From: Anaerolineales bacterium HSG25
Lineage (GTDB): Bacteria; Chloroflexota; Anaerolineae; 4572-78; J111
DNA length: 64,000 nt
Direction of reading: 5' to 3'
NCBI GenBank assembly: GCA_030377865.1
Contig: JAUCGA010000001.1
Span: forward strand, 62,001 to 126,000
Shown here: piece after piece, positions 1-9,582 of the stretch
How the letters are laid out: each line of letters begins with the position of its first letter
Numbering within the stretch: the stretch's first letter is position 1
Notes under the pieces: model-generated
What the model was told of the DNA's origin: nothing
Seen by the model: the letters and a program-made list of their open reading frames with translations, nothing else
Database searches by the model: none
Position numbers and translations under genes: made by a program

Positions 1-223
1 CAACAGGTTCCACGTTAATCACAGTGGCGATGGGAGTTGCCACTTCGACTACAACCTCATTTTGAAGGCTATTTTCAGCGCCCAAAGGAGCTAGGGTTGG
101 AGGCATTTCGTCCACAGGTGCAACATCAGCCACAGCACTATCACGCGGGAGTTCACATCCTGTCAAGAGAACTATTAAAACTGCAAAGGTTATGATATAT
201 CGAATATTTGGGAAATGGGCCAT
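1..223 (-). CDS. Lipoprotein, N-terminal part (runs off the window)
   Basis: Only the first 74 codons are inside the window; the gene continues past base 1. The ATG at 223 is preceded by a GAAGGAAG ribosome binding site. The protein starts with a short charged stretch, a hydrophobic segment (about residues 9-20) and a lipobox LLTGC with the cysteine at residue 23, so it should be exported and lipid-anchored. After the cysteine it is acidic and rich in Ala, Pro and Val, like a linker before a folded domain that lies outside the window. The function cannot be read from what is present. Confidence 0.75.
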   Translation of the reverse strand, partial: MAHFPNIRYIITFAVLIVLLTGCELPRDSAVADVAPVDEMPPTLAPLGAENSLQNEVVVEVATPIATVINVEPV

Positions 224-468
224 ATTTATCTTCCTTCAATGCTAAATTTTTAAGTAGACATAATGTTTAAGTAGACATAATATTATCATAGATAAAATGT
301 TACGTCAAGTTAAGTTTCTATGATGATAATGACCTTATGGTAGTGATACCATATTTAGCTCAAGTCCGAAAGAAATATCTGTTTGGTAGTGACACAAAGA
401 CCACAAATTTGCTATTTATTCAACATATCAGGTAACAAATACTGATTATTAAACAACAGGTGATTAAT

Positions 469-1833
469 ATGACAAAACATTATGATATTATTGTTATTGG
501 AACTGGTCCAGGTGGAGAAGGTGCGGCTATGAAGGCCAAAAAAGAGGGCAAAAAGGTCGCTGTAGTTGAGGAATTCTCTCAAGTGGGGGGTAATTGCACT
601 CATCGCGGAACCATTCCAAGTAAAGCACTACGCCAAAGCATTCAACAAATGGCCGAATACGGATCCACACTGGGCGCTGATTATAAATTGTTATTAGATA
701 AGGCAAGCTCGGTTATAACCCGACAAGTAACCATGCGCCGTGGTTTTTATGACCGTAATGGAATTAAGGTTATTCATGGTCGAGCTAAGTTTGTTGACTC
801 TAATGCGGTTGAGGTACATTCCCAAAATGAACTAACGCGTCGCTATTCAGCAGATGGTTTTTTCGTTGCCACAGGTGCAAGACCCTATCATCCCCCCGAT
901 ATAGATTTTAGTCATCCTCGTGTTTTAGATAGTGATACGATTCTTGACTTAAAAAAAACCCCTCGTTCTTTAACTATTTACGGAGCAGGTGTTATCGGAT
1001 GTGAATACGCCTCAATTTTTCGTAGTATGCAGGTCAAATTGAATTTAATTAACACCCGAAATCAGCTTCTCTCATTTTTAGATGATGAAATTATCGACGC
1101 ATTAGCCTATCACCTGCGTGAACAGGGGGTCTTAATTCGGCATAACGAAGAGTACGAAAAGGTAGAAGCAGACGATAATGGAGTAACCTTACATCTTAAA
1201 TCGAACAAGCGAATACGGAGTGACTACTTGTTATGGGCACAGGGACGTACTGGTAACTCTGACAACATGGGGCTAGAAGAAATAGGTATTGAACGGAACA
1301 TACGCGGTAGTATTGTCGTCAATGAAAACTATCAATCGACCCAACCCCATATTTATGCAATTGGAGATGTAGTCGGTTATCCGAGTTTAGCGAGTGCCGC
1401 TTATGACCAAGGTCGCTTTGCCGCCACTCATCTAATATTTGATCAATGTCCTCATCAGTTGGTAGACCATATCCCCACCGGCATCTACACCATCCCAGAA
1501 ATAAGCTCCATCGGCTTTAATGAGCGAGAACTAACTGCAAAAAAAACCCCTTACGAAGTCGGTCACTCCTTTTTTAGGCACCTTGCCCGCGCCCAAATCA
1601 GTGGGCGTACCACAGGTATTTTGAAAATTCTATTCCACCGAGAAAGCCTGGAAATCTTGGGGATTCACTGCTTCGGCTCTCAAGCCTCAGAAATTGTCCA
1701 TATTGGGCAGGCTATCATGAGTCAAACAGGTGAGGCCAATACCCTCATGTACTTCATTAACACTACATTTAACTATCCAACCATGGCCGAAGCTTATCGG
1801 GTCGCGGCACTGAATGGATTAAATCGAATTTAA
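469..1833 (+). CDS. sthA: Soluble pyridine nucleotide transhydrogenase (Si-specific)
   Basis: This flavoprotein of the disulfide-reductase fold exchanges hydride between NADPH and NAD+ in the cytoplasm. FAD-binding GTGPGGEG is at residues 11-18. The [13 protein letters not shown] region keeps Cys43, but the second redox cysteine of lipoamide dehydrogenases is Thr48, which is the hallmark of SthA. A second nucleotide-binding motif [10 protein letters not shown] lies near residue 175 and the FAD motif AIGDVVG near 300. The length of 454 residues is usual. A GTG lies nine bases upstream, but the ATG at 469 has AGGTGA about 5 bases before it and is preferred. The gene stands alone. Downstream, an A-family core fragment may act as terminator. 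Confidence 0.93.
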   Translation: MTKHYDIIVIGTGPGGEGAAMKAKKEGKKVAVVEEFSQVGGNCTHRGTIPSKALRQSIQQMAEYGSTLGADYKLLLDKASSVITRQVTMRRGFYDRNGIKVIHGRAKFVDSNAVEVHSQNELTRRYSADGFFVATGARPYHPPDIDFSHPRVLDSDTILDLKKTPRSLTIYGAGVIGCEYASIFRSMQVKLNLINTRNQLLSFLDDEIIDALAYHLREQGVLIRHNEEYEKVEADDNGVTLHLKSNKRIRSDYLLWAQGRTGNSDNMGLEEIGIERNIRGSIVVNENYQSTQPHIYAIGDVVGYPSLASAAYDQGRFAATHLIFDQCPHQLVDHIPTGIYTIPEISSIGFNERELTAKKTPYEVGHSFFRHLARAQISGRTTGILKILFHRESLEILGIHCFGSQASEIVHIGQAIMSQTGEANTLMYFINTTFNYPTMAEAYRVAALNGLNRI

Positions 1834-1873
1834 TCGCCTCAGTACCTGACATGCTGATTAAATAAAAAATTTT

Positions 1874-1930
1874 TCGACAGGATTAACAGGATTTTTTACC
1901 TTTAATCTTGTTAATCCTGTCAGATATTTT
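1874..1930. repeat. Family A core fragment, terminator-like palindrome
   Basis: An inverted repeat built from GACAGGATTAACAGGATT and its complement, followed by a T-rich stretch, just after the sthA stop codon. It matches the palindromic core of family A elements but lacks their terminal inverted repeats. It is probably a decayed copy that can serve as a transcription terminator. Confidence 0.6.
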
Positions 1931-2039
1931 TATATTTAGTTGAGGCTAAAAACCTTGTCGGGTAACAAGGCTATTTTCAACCTTATTTGGTCCAAAAATC
2001 ATTTATGAGAATCACGTTTCACGAATTACGAATTACGCT

Positions 2040-2425
2040 TCATGTTGGTCGTAACTCCATATATCCAAATGCCACCGCGCCGGGAGACGACCCCATAAAC
2101 ACATAAGGTTTGTAGCCGGTCTTAAAGGCGTACTGTTGCACCACCGCCATGCGAGAGGAGATGGCCTCGGTTTTGCCGAGTACGGCCAGTAACGCTCTAA
2201 AAACTGGTCGCCCTGAATCGTTTCAGGCAGATTGGCTCGATAATGTTTCTCAAATTCAGAGGAAGTCACATTGGCTAAATAGCCACCCCATCGCGGGTCG
2301 TCGGCCTGCGGGTCAAACAGGGTACGGGCTTGGGGGATAGGATTCTGCTCTAGCAGAGTTAGAGTTTCCAGAAACTCTTCCACATCGGGTAGGTTTTGGG
2401 TTGAGCCTTCAATAATCTGATACAT
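2040..2425 (-). pseudogene. Small protein of unknown function, frameshifted
   Basis: The frame opened by the ATG at 2425 reads sensibly for about 76 residues (MYQIIEGSTQNLPDVEEF onward), then becomes Trp/Pro/Arg-rich. At the run of five A on the plus strand (2199-2203), adding one base switches to a frame that reads FFRALLAVLGKTEAISSRMA and on to GYMELRPT with a stop at 2040. That looks like a normal helical protein of about 128 residues. Either a real one-base deletion or a sequencing error in a homopolymer explains this. The gene follows the histidine kinase by 9 bases with AAGGTG before its start, so it is probably co-transcribed and may be part of the same signalling unit. No family was recognised. 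Confidence 0.6.
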
Positions 2426-2434
2426 GGTCACACC

Positions 2435-4285
2435 TTACATAACCACTTCGGGCAAAGTAAAATAGAACAAACTTCCCTCACCGACCTGACTTTCTACACC
2501 GACTTGTCCGCCTAGTTTGTCGATAATACGGCGTACAATCGACAAGCCTAAGCCATGCCCTTCGGCTCGTTCTGTATTCAGACGAGTGAACTCAGTAAAT
2601 AGTTTAGCCTGCGAAGAAGCGGAAAGCCCCGACCCATTATCACGCACCCAAAATCGAACCATGCCCTCATCGGTTTTTTTGTCTGAGCCAAGTTTAAGTA
2701 TGGGTGGTTGTCCGCCATATTTAAGGGCATTGCCCATATAGTTAATCCAAACCTCTTCTATCCAAGGCCCGTATCCATTCGCAATCGGCCAGACATCAGG
2801 TAAAATTATCTGTCCCTGATACTCTTGATTCATCATCATAAGCCGTTCTTGAACGACCAGCACGATACTAGCCATGTCAATCGGTTGAATATCGACCTGA
2901 CCTTTACGAACCCCGGCTAAGAGGAGTAGTTCGTCAATAATGTTAACTGCTTTATGGCTAGCGTTGTTAATGATGCCAAAGCTCTCAACCAACTCTTCAT
3001 CCGAGGTACCAGCGATGTCATTGCCCAACAGTTCAGCGTAGCCAATGATTAAACTGAGCGGGTTTTTTAGGTCGTGAGCCACAGCATGGGCAAAGGCATC
3101 TAGCTCTTCATTTTGGCGACGTAGTTGCGCTTCGACCCGTTTTCTCTCTTGAATCTCTTTCTCTAGCTCAACTGTCTTTAGGCGATGAATCTCGGCCTGT
3201 TGCCGAGCGGTTGCAGTTTGGTGCAGAACCTGTAAATTTTTGAGTTTTTGGTCTGACTGTTCGTTAAAGACCAGTTCTTTATTTCTTTGGAACTCTTTAT
3301 GATGAATTAAAGCCGTTTGATAATCGTCTAAGCCCTCATAAGCCTCTGCCAAATATTGGTGACTGCGATACATCTCTTTGCGAGCTTGATTTTCCTCAGC
3401 CAAGGATAAGGCTCGTTGCAAATAGACTAAGGCTGATTTGGTATCTTGCTGGCGTAAGTAGGCTTGCCCAATACTTAATAAAGACTGGAGTTCGACATAT
3501 CTGGAACCAATCTCTTGAGCGGCGACTAAACTTCGCTGAAAGTAGCTTAAAGCATGATCGTAGTCTGGTAATTTTAGGTAAATATCGCCTAATGTGCATA
3601 AAACGTTAGTCTCTAGGAGCTTGCTGTCGATTTTTTGTGCGATCTCTAGGCTTTGTTGGGCATAACTGAGTGCCTGCTCTGATAAACCTGTTTCATCACA
3701 GGTGACAGCAAGGTTGTTCAGTACAACGGCTTGTCCTTGTTGGTCGTTCAACGCCTCATGAATTCCAAGTGCTTGCTGATAACTTTCTAACTCATTGGCA
3801 TGATCCCCCGACAGGTTGTAGACAACGCTAATACTGTTTAAGGCTTTGGCCTTTTGTTCTTGGTCAGCTATTTTTTCGGCTAAATTAAGTACTTTTAGCA
3901 ATGTATCTAGCGCTTCCGCATAATCGCCTAAGTCAATGTAAACATTGCCCAACGTTAACAATACATCAAGCTGTGATTTTTTGTCTGCTAATTTATCATA
4001 TAAGGTCAGCGCGGCAAATGATTCGGTTAAAGCTAAGGAATAGTTCGCCAAGCGCTCATTTAAGTTAGCCTTATTTTTAAGACTATCGGCCACTCCTTTT
4101 TGATAAGGTGCTTCTGCAAACGAACCAGTTGTCGCTAGTTCATAGGCTGTTTGACTGCGAGTTAAGCCTTGTTGAGGATCAACATGACGTAACTCCCAGC
4201 CCAAACTATTTAGAGTATCAATTTTAGCCACAATATCCATGCTTTGGCTTAATTGATGTTTTAATGCTTTGATTTTATCGGTCAT
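2435..4285 (-). CDS. TPR-repeat cytoplasmic sensor histidine kinase
   Basis: This 616-residue kinase has no membrane segment. Residues about 30-340 are tetratricopeptide repeats, then a coiled coil, then a HisKA domain with H-box FAHAVAHDLKNPLSLIIGYA near residue 405, and a C-terminal HATPase domain with N box NYMGNALKYGG, G1 box VRDNGSGL and G2 box GHGLGLSI. It probably senses an intracellular partner through the TPR array and phosphorylates an unidentified response regulator, as none is adjacent. The GTG at 4294 is possible, but the ATG at 4285 has TAGGTG at good spacing. The small frameshifted gene follows directly. Confidence 0.88.
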   Translation of the reverse strand: MTDKIKALKHQLSQSMDIVAKIDTLNSLGWELRHVDPQQGLTRSQTAYELATTGSFAEAPYQKGVADSLKNKANLNERLANYSLALTESFAALTLYDKLADKKSQLDVLLTLGNVYIDLGDYAEALDTLLKVLNLAEKIADQEQKAKALNSISVVYNLSGDHANELESYQQALGIHEALNDQQGQAVVLNNLAVTCDETGLSEQALSYAQQSLEIAQKIDSKLLETNVLCTLGDIYLKLPDYDHALSYFQRSLVAAQEIGSRYVELQSLLSIGQAYLRQQDTKSALVYLQRALSLAEENQARKEMYRSHQYLAEAYEGLDDYQTALIHHKEFQRNKELVFNEQSDQKLKNLQVLHQTATARQQAEIHRLKTVELEKEIQERKRVEAQLRRQNEELDAFAHAVAHDLKNPLSLIIGYAELLGNDIAGTSDEELVESFGIINNASHKAVNIIDELLLLAGVRKGQVDIQPIDMASIVLVVQERLMMMNQEYQGQIILPDVWPIANGYGPWIEEVWINYMGNALKYGGQPPILKLGSDKKTDEGMVRFWVRDNGSGLSASSQAKLFTEFTRLNTERAEGHGLGLSIVRRIIDKLGGQVGVESQVGEGSLFYFTLPEVVM

Positions 4286-4441
4286 ATTAAACACCTAGTT
4301 TATCCTCAACGAGCTATAAAAATCATTATAGCATTGACTCTCTGCTTATGAAACTTGCTGACGTTATCGGAGTTTATGAGACAGCGAAAATAGAAAGAGA
4401 CCGAAACATTTAGCTCAACATGACTTCGACAGGCTCAACCA

Positions 4442-4570
4442 AGGGCTGTTCAGTTCTAGTCTATATGGGCATAATTGTGACGCTACAAGCGTCACCTACA
4501 GTGATTTTGTCAGACATGATGCCGTAGGTCACGCTTGTAGCGTGACGAACATGGAGAACTGAACAGCCCT
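4442..4570. repeat. Element F: 129-bp element with 16-bp terminal inverted repeats
   Basis: The ends AGGGCTGTTCAGTTCT and AGAACTGAACAGCCCT are perfect inverted repeats. Inside is a second inverted pair (GTGACGCTACAAGCGTCAC and its relative GTCACGCTTGTAGCGTGAC). No open reading frame is present. The structure is that of a MITE, but no clear target duplication is seen and there is only one copy in the window. Confidence 0.6.
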
Positions 4571-4571
4571 A

Positions 4572-4669
4572 CAGTCTTTCAGATTTCAGATAATGATTTT
4601 CAATATTTTCAATTCAAGACCAACCTTCCCGCAAGTTCAAAACTTGCGGGAAGGTGACAACTGAAAATA
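4572..4669 (+). repeat. Element D copy (long form)
   Basis: The perfect palindrome CTTCCCGCAAGTT with its complement (4623-4655) is flanked by AT-rich sequence. The whole block, from CAGTCTTTCAGAT to GGAAGGTGAC, recurs inverted at 55973-56047, so the flanks belong to the element. Confidence 0.65.
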
Positions 4670-5112
4670 TTTATCTGAACATCTATAGCTCAACCAACGT
4701 AGCCTGAGACAGTTCCAAGTTTTAAAACCTCCCAAAAATCGTTGGCTGAGACTTCAGCGTGAGCGCTCAATCGAACGCTTGTCGAAGCCGATTTCCCTTC
4801 GGCAGACTCAGGGAATGGTTCGGGGGGATATGACCGCCAATCAAAAAGCCCGCGAATTGTCACTCGCAGGATGAATTTTGAGCCAAAAAGAGGTCTGTTG
4901 TCGGAAGTGACTCATTCGTGTCAACTGGTTTAGCGGTCTTATGCTGCACTCCCCCAACTATTCTATGCGCCCGTTAGCCGCTTAATAATTACCACGAGAG
5001 ACATATCCGTAAAGTAGACAGCCCCGATTCAGATTGAGTCGGGGCTAAAATATTTTCGTTCACGGGTATTGGCTTTAGCCCAAGGCTATCAGTCAACAGG
5101 TCAACACTACCC

Positions 5113-5149
5113 AAAAAAGAGGGTCTTGTCGATACAAGACCCTCTTTTT
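5113..5149. terminator. Bidirectional intrinsic terminator
   Basis: AAAAAAGAGGGTCTTGTC pairs with its complement around a small loop and carries A and T tracts on both sides. It lies 20 bases after the stop codon of the DUF2156 gene and should end its transcript. Confidence 0.85.
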
Positions 5150-5168
5150 GTTTCTTGCTACCCACTTA

Positions 5169-6215
5169 CTATTTGGCCGTCATCATCGAACGAATGAATT
5201 TGAGACCGAGGACGCAGTGACCCGAAGGAGTGGGGAATTGTGGTTTGAAGGTTGGAAGCGCGCTAGTCAACGAATCACGCACCTGACTCCAAACCAGATT
5301 GACATACCCCATAGCGTGGAGCAGTCCGGCCATGGTTGCCCAAGAGAGCCGTGGCGAGGCGCACAGATACAACGGTTCCCAACGCGAGATGAACTTGTTT
5401 TTGAAGCGCCATAATCCCTCTGAATTATAGGCAAAGTTGAGCGATCTCCCCACCTGAAAAGAAAGTTGACTTTGGGTCCACAATTCCTGCGGATGTCGGT
5501 GCGGGGCAAAAATCGCCTCACTTTCGGTTTCGGGTAAGGGAGTAACGTTACCCAAACTTAAACGCTCACCCCCTTCTTGAGCCAACTGCCGGGCAATGGC
5601 CGTAACCAGCGCCTCCATCACTCCAACCTGTGCGTCTTTGTGGCGCAGTAGTAGTTCGGTATGGAAATAGGTTGGGGCAACAACAGTCGAGAGGGTGATC
5701 GCGCCCATCCACACCTTTTCTTTCGTTTCAAAGACAAAGCAACGTGTACTCTCATCAAACTCGGTTCGCTCGGTGTGACGTAGTTGAACTCCTTGGCGAG
5801 CGGGGGAGTTATCAATCAGTTGCGCTAGTTTATGTTGATGAGTTTGATTCAATGGTATCTCTTGCACCGTGCCATGTCGTCGTCCCCGCCGTGCCAGCTC
5901 ACGCACAGAGCGTTTGCCCCGCCACGGTAACTCTAAAACCGCCTCAGCCCCCATCGCCGCAACCTGACAGCCCTGCTCAATTAGATAGTCGCGCACTGGC
6001 AAGCCACAGCTTTGTAGCACAAAACCGTTTGGTAGCTGGCTCAAATGGCTTTGGTAAAGCTGGTCAAAAGAATAGCTCTGCGGAACTTCCGCCGTGGGGA
6101 TCCAGTTAGTGGCGTTAAATGGGAGTTTGACCAACTTAAACGCCGGATTAGCGGTGCTGATTCTGGCCCAACTCAAAGGTAGTTGTAAGATTGATTCGGT
6201 CTGCATAATGGTCAT
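5169..6215 (-). CDS. DUF2156 (lysyl-phosphatidylglycerol synthase C-terminal-like) protein
   Basis: This 348-residue cytoplasmic protein resembles the GNAT-fold aminoacyl-transferase domain of MprF-type phosphatidylglycerol lysyltransferases. Visible family features are SPARQGVQLRH, a strand-rich centre around FVFETKEKVWMGAITLS, LSLGNVTPLPE and the conserved FKNKFISRWEPLYLCAS near residue 275. The membrane flippase part of MprF is absent. It may move an acyl or aminoacyl group, but the substrate is unknown. The ATG at 6215 has GGAT 8-9 bases upstream. A degenerate transposase fragment abuts the 5' end and a strong terminator follows the stop. Confidence 0.7.
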   Translation of the reverse strand: MTIMQTESILQLPLSWARISTANPAFKLVKLPFNATNWIPTAEVPQSYSFDQLYQSHLSQLPNGFVLQSCGLPVRDYLIEQGCQVAAMGAEAVLELPWRGKRSVRELARRGRRHGTVQEIPLNQTHQHKLAQLIDNSPARQGVQLRHTERTEFDESTRCFVFETKEKVWMGAITLSTVVAPTYFHTELLLRHKDAQVGVMEALVTAIARQLAQEGGERLSLGNVTPLPETESEAIFAPHRHPQELWTQSQLSFQVGRSLNFAYNSEGLWRFKNKFISRWEPLYLCASPRLSWATMAGLLHAMGYVNLVWSQVRDSLTSALPTFKPQFPTPSGHCVLGLKFIRSMMTAK

Positions 6216-6221
6216 GATGAT

Positions 6222-6361
6222 ATCCTTTATCTACGCCATACAAATGTTTGACGTGGCTCACCGACAGGCCTGGATTGTCCATCCTTACATCTAAAACATA
6301 CAACCCCGTTCGGGCTATAAACTCTGCTTCCTCTCCAAGTGCTTCATTACAAGCCGCACAT
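6222..6361 (-). pseudogene. Degenerate IS66-type transposase fragment
   Basis: Between the DUF2156 start and the family B remnant an open frame on the minus strand reads CAACNEALGEEAEFIARTGL and then YVLDVRMDNPGLSVSHVKHL. This resembles the zinc-finger region near the N-terminus of IS66-like transposases (Cys-x-x-Cys, then an R-T-G-x-Y-V-x-D stretch). There is no start codon, the rest of the protein is missing, and the fragment runs into the DUF2156 leader. Its end touches a family B element whose termini look IS66-like, which supports the reading. The assignment rests on remembered family patterns, not an alignment. Confidence 0.5.
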
Positions 6362-6421
6362 GTAAAAGTTCGTAAAACCGCTCTAGAAACCCGATTTCTG
6401 GTGAGTTCACTGAATATTTAC
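6362..6421 (+). repeat. Family B remnant, internally deleted
   Basis: Both ends of family B are present (GTAAAAGTTC and GGTGAGTTCACTGAATATTTAC) but about 30 bases of the central hairpin are gone. No target duplication is visible. It separates the transposase fragment from the kinase fragment. Confidence 0.8.
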
Positions 6422-6649
6422 AATATCTTTATGGATGATATGCTTTTGGTGGAGTTGCCCCAATACTTCCGTCACCTGAATCGCAACTTGGAGAAACTGA
6501 GCAATATCCAATTGACCAGCCAAATTTAGCTGGTTGATTGAATCGCCACCAAAATCCTCCAGTTCCATCACCCAGCGATTATGGTCATGTTGTTGTACCG
6601 TCTGGTAGCTCAAGCTATAGGAGCGATCACGCACGATTTCACGTATCAC
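6422..6649 (-). pseudogene. Ser/Thr protein kinase fragment
   Basis: About 75 codons match the middle of a eukaryotic-type protein kinase: RWVMELEDFGGDSINQL (hinge region) and a helix ending QVTEVLGQLHQKHIIHKDI, where the catalytic loop should continue NPSNI. At exactly that point the frame enters the family B remnant and stops. The N-lobe with the ATP-binding lysine is also missing, so this cannot be active. In related organisms this kinase type usually starts very large kinase/GAF/histidine-kinase proteins; nothing of those is nearby. Confidence 0.7.
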
Positions 6650-6733
6650 GATTTTACGTTTTAAGATGATTAGGGTTTCTGTTTTCCTAATTCAATCTTG
6701 ACTTGCATTTCGTTGTACCATACCATGCTCAGG

Positions 6734-7150
6734 TTATTCCATATCGATTTCGTATGGGTTCGCCTTCTCGGCCTCTTTCTTTTTAGAGACTCTGTCCGAA
6801 AAGGCAAGGAACAGAAAGGTCAAAAAGCTACCCGCGGCCATACCACCAGCTATCGAAAAATATTGGTTCCAGAATTCAGGAATATCACCCAAGCCCATCA
6901 TAATGGCTGGGATAATCGTCAACACCCCAACCGTAAAGGCCAACATAACGCTGGCTGTGGCCTGTAAGTCGGGGACGCGATACCCAACTAGGGCAAAGAT
7001 ACCGACCCCCAAGGTCAATAATGCCACTTGGGTTCCCCAATATTGAATAGTGAGCAGGTCATTAATCTTGTCTAGTACCGAAATAATAAGTAATAAAACA
7101 AGATAAAACAAAAGAAATGGTATCCAAGATTGCTTTGTTTGATTGTTCAT
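6734..7150 (-). CDS. Small four-helix membrane protein, unknown function
   Basis: A 138-residue protein with four predicted membrane helices (about residues 10-27, 40-58, 66-86, 94-116) and a charged C-terminal tail DRVSKKKEAEKANPYEIDME that probably lies in the cytoplasm. No family or catalytic motif was recognised. The ATG at 7150 has only a weak ribosome binding site. It is not clearly linked to its neighbours: the kinase fragment is downstream and the glycan locus starts on the other strand upstream. Confidence 0.7.
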   Translation of the reverse strand: MNNQTKQSWIPFLLFYLVLLLIISVLDKINDLLTIQYWGTQVALLTLGVGIFALVGYRVPDLQATASVMLAFTVGVLTIIPAIMMGLGDIPEFWNQYFSIAGGMAAGSFLTFLFLAFSDRVSKKKEAEKANPYEIDME

Positions 7151-7491
7151 AAGTATGTACCGTCATTTAATGATATAATCGCACAGCGGTAAGTCATAGA
7201 TAAACACAGACAAAAATATGTTATTCTGTGTTCGGCTATGTCTCACGTTTACGTCATATTTGGTATAGGTATTATCAAATGATTATCTATTACTGAAACT
7301 GATTTTACCATATTCAAGCCTGACTGTCATGTCTATCACATACAGCACTGATATATTTTAGCCTCAAGTCGCCTTCAAGACCATTTGGGGCTTAATTAAT
7401 TTGTGCATGTTGGTCATGAGAGTGGTTCAATCTTTTAGATTGAACCACTCTGGAACGTGTAACTCCTTAATTTCTGAGAATAAAAATTATT
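7151..7491. other. Intergenic region before the glycan locus
   Basis: About 340 AT-rich bases between divergent genes. It should hold promoters for both. The only clear structure is the hairpin at 7419-7451. No gene was found. Confidence 0.5.
7419..7451. terminator. Perfect hairpin upstream of the first glycosyltransferase
   Basis: AGAGTGGTTCAATC pairs perfectly with GATTGAACCACTCT around a TTTTA loop. It has no T tract after it and lies 40 bases before the glycosyltransferase start, so it may be an insulator or a small palindromic repeat and not a true terminator. Confidence 0.5.
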
Positions 7492-9582
7492 TTGAAATAT
7501 ATAACACCTCAATTTATATCGTTAGGGCTATTCATACTCTGGATATTTGCCATGTTAACCCTGTTTTATGGGGTTGAAAAACCATTTGCTTCAGCAACTG
7601 TTTTTGCTTTGGGACAGACAACATTAGACCTGGTGGTGGTTGGCTGGTTGACTCTGTTGGCGCTTGCAGGCGGTCATCGACTGTTGTGTTGGTTGGCTCT
7701 CGATAATCTCTCAACTGGAGAGCAGTTGATTCTCGGCTCTGGGCTTGGGTTTGGCATGCTCGGCTTGCTAACCCTTGCTTTAGGGTTGGTTGGGCTGTTA
7801 TATCCAGCCCTATTTATCGGACTGACCATACTCCTTACAGGTTTGCTCTGGTCTGATTGGCGAGAGCTAGTTCGGCAGGCGCGTCGCTGGCGACCGGCCT
7901 TACCCGACCGTTGGCTGGCTGTGTATATCGGGCTGATAGGGTTGGTTAGCCTTGGGCTGGCCTTACGCCCGCCCACCGACTGGGATGGCCTTTTTTATCA
8001 TCTGACCGCCCCCAAGATATTTATCGCCCAGCACCAGATTGTTAGCGGTATCGACGTTCCTCATTTTAACTTTCCCTTTTTGGCCGAGATGCTATTTACT
8101 TATGCCATGTTACTACGAGGCGACATCACAGCCAAGTTAATCCATGTTGTTTTTGCATTTTTGCTGACCGGACTTGTCTACCTGATGGCCGTTCGCTTTC
8201 TTCATCGTCGGGCTGGTTGGCGAGCGGTGCTAATTCTGCTCTCCATGCCCATGATCTTGACGTTGGCGAGTTGGGCCTACAACGATCTCATGTTGGCGTT
8301 CTATCAACTGGCCGCGCTCTATACGCTATTTCGAGCCAAATCATCTGCTCAATCAATACGATGGTTGATTGTCACGGGTCTGTTATCTGGTTTGGCGATG
8401 GGGGTCAAATATACTAGTTTTGTCGGGCCGCTGTTTATCGGTTTGGTGCTAATATACTGGCTGGTAAAACAGATCATTGTCGATCCAAAAACGGTAAGAC
8501 TCAATATCGACCCCACCTATCGAGCCGGAGCGACGGCTCTATGCGCCTTTGTGGTTCCGGCCATGTTGGTCGCCGCACCGTGGTACCTCAAGAACTATTT
8601 CTTTACCGGAAATCCAGTTTACCCTTTTGTATTCGGCGGCCTATTTTGGGATGAATTTCGAGCCGTTTGGTACGCTCAACCCGGAACCGGCATCGCAGGT
8701 GATTGGGTTTCTATATTAGGGCTACCGATTTGGTTGACCTTAAACGCTTGGGATGCGAATCCCGGTGATGGTCGAACTGGCCCCCTATTTTTACTCTTTT
8801 TGCCTTTGATTCTGCTATACGGCCTGTTCAGATACCGTACGCCTCGTTTTTGGTTCCGCTCAAATCAAACAGACCACAACAACTTAGAAACCGTACCTTG
8901 GGCGCTTGATTTGTTGATGTTGTTTGCCTTGGCTCAGTTTGCTTTTTGGACGTTGGGCGCACTCAACTCACGCACTTTATGGCAAAGTCGCTTGCTATTA
9001 CCATGCATAGTGGCTTTTGCGCCTGTGGTGGGCTGGATTTGGCATGACCTCAAACATCTCGACCTGCCCCAATTCTCTTTGCAACGATTCGTTAATTTGC
9101 TGATTGGGTTGGTGTTGGTGTTTAATAGTTTAACACTGCTATTACATGTCATTGAGCAGAATCCATTAGCCTATATCACCGGCGCGCAATCTAAAGAGTT
9201 GTATCTTAATCGGAACTTAGGCGCACATTATCAAGCCATAACCAGCCTTAACGATCTGGTTCCACCGGATGCAGTCGTTTTGTTCTTGTGGGAACCACGA
9301 AGTTATTATTGTGACGTGACCTGTCGGCCCGATTCGATTTTAGACCGTTTGGCTCATGATCATCATAAACACCAAACCCCTAGTGCCATCGCCCAGGCAT
9401 GGCGGGATGAGGGGATTACCCATGTGCTACTGTTTCGAGCCGGGTTAGAGTTTGTGATTGCAGAACAGTCGGAGCCACTTTCTGCTGAAGCAGTCTCTGC
9501 CTTCGCGACAATTGAGACTGAGTATCTGACAGAACTTGAGCTTGAGGGTTCGGGGGCGTATCAGTTGTATCGGTTGGAGTGA
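7492..9582 (+). CDS. Integral membrane glycosyltransferase (GT39/ArnT-like)
   Basis: A 696-residue polytopic membrane protein with about 12-13 membrane helices and a soluble C-terminal domain (about residues 570-696). The acidic PPTDWDGLFYHLTAPKIFI loop after the first helices resembles the catalytic loop of polyprenyl-phosphate-sugar-dependent transferases of the C-type fold. It probably transfers a sugar to a surface glycan or lipid. The start is a TTG at 7492 with a weak GAGAA signal. The 3' end overlaps the convergent GT87 gene by 22 bases. Confidence 0.75.
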   Translation: MKYITPQFISLGLFILWIFAMLTLFYGVEKPFASATVFALGQTTLDLVVVGWLTLLALAGGHRLLCWLALDNLSTGEQLILGSGLGFGMLGLLTLALGLVGLLYPALFIGLTILLTGLLWSDWRELVRQARRWRPALPDRWLAVYIGLIGLVSLGLALRPPTDWDGLFYHLTAPKIFIAQHQIVSGIDVPHFNFPFLAEMLFTYAMLLRGDITAKLIHVVFAFLLTGLVYLMAVRFLHRRAGWRAVLILLSMPMILTLASWAYNDLMLAFYQLAALYTLFRAKSSAQSIRWLIVTGLLSGLAMGVKYTSFVGPLFIGLVLIYWLVKQIIVDPKTVRLNIDPTYRAGATALCAFVVPAMLVAAPWYLKNYFFTGNPVYPFVFGGLFWDEFRAVWYAQPGTGIAGDWVSILGLPIWLTLNAWDANPGDGRTGPLFLLFLPLILLYGLFRYRTPRFWFRSNQTDHNNLETVPWALDLLMLFALAQFAFWTLGALNSRTLWQSRLLLPCIVAFAPVVGWIWHDLKHLDLPQFSLQRFVNLLIGLVLVFNSLTLLLHVIEQNPLAYITGAQSKELYLNRNLGAHYQAITSLNDLVPPDAVVLFLWEPRSYYCDVTCRPDSILDRLAHDHHKHQTPSAIAQAWRDEGITHVLLFRAGLEFVIAEQSEPLSAEAVSAFATIETEYLTELELEGSGAYQLYRLE

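Larger units (their letters stand above)
4286..5168. other. Gene-free stretch rich in inverted repeats
   Basis: About 880 bases between the histidine kinase start and the DUF2156 stop hold no convincing gene. It contains element F (4442-4570), a D palindrome (4623-4655), a GC-rich hairpin GCCCCGATT...GAGTCGGGGC at 5022-5046 and a strong terminator at 5113-5149. A short open stretch near 4835 ending in a stop at about 4885 looks like a remnant and was not called. Confidence 0.6.

Noticed and set aside
7674-7976. Minus-strand frame of 100 codons
   Set aside because: Antisense to the GT39 gene, Ser/Pro/Arg-rich composition and no independent support.
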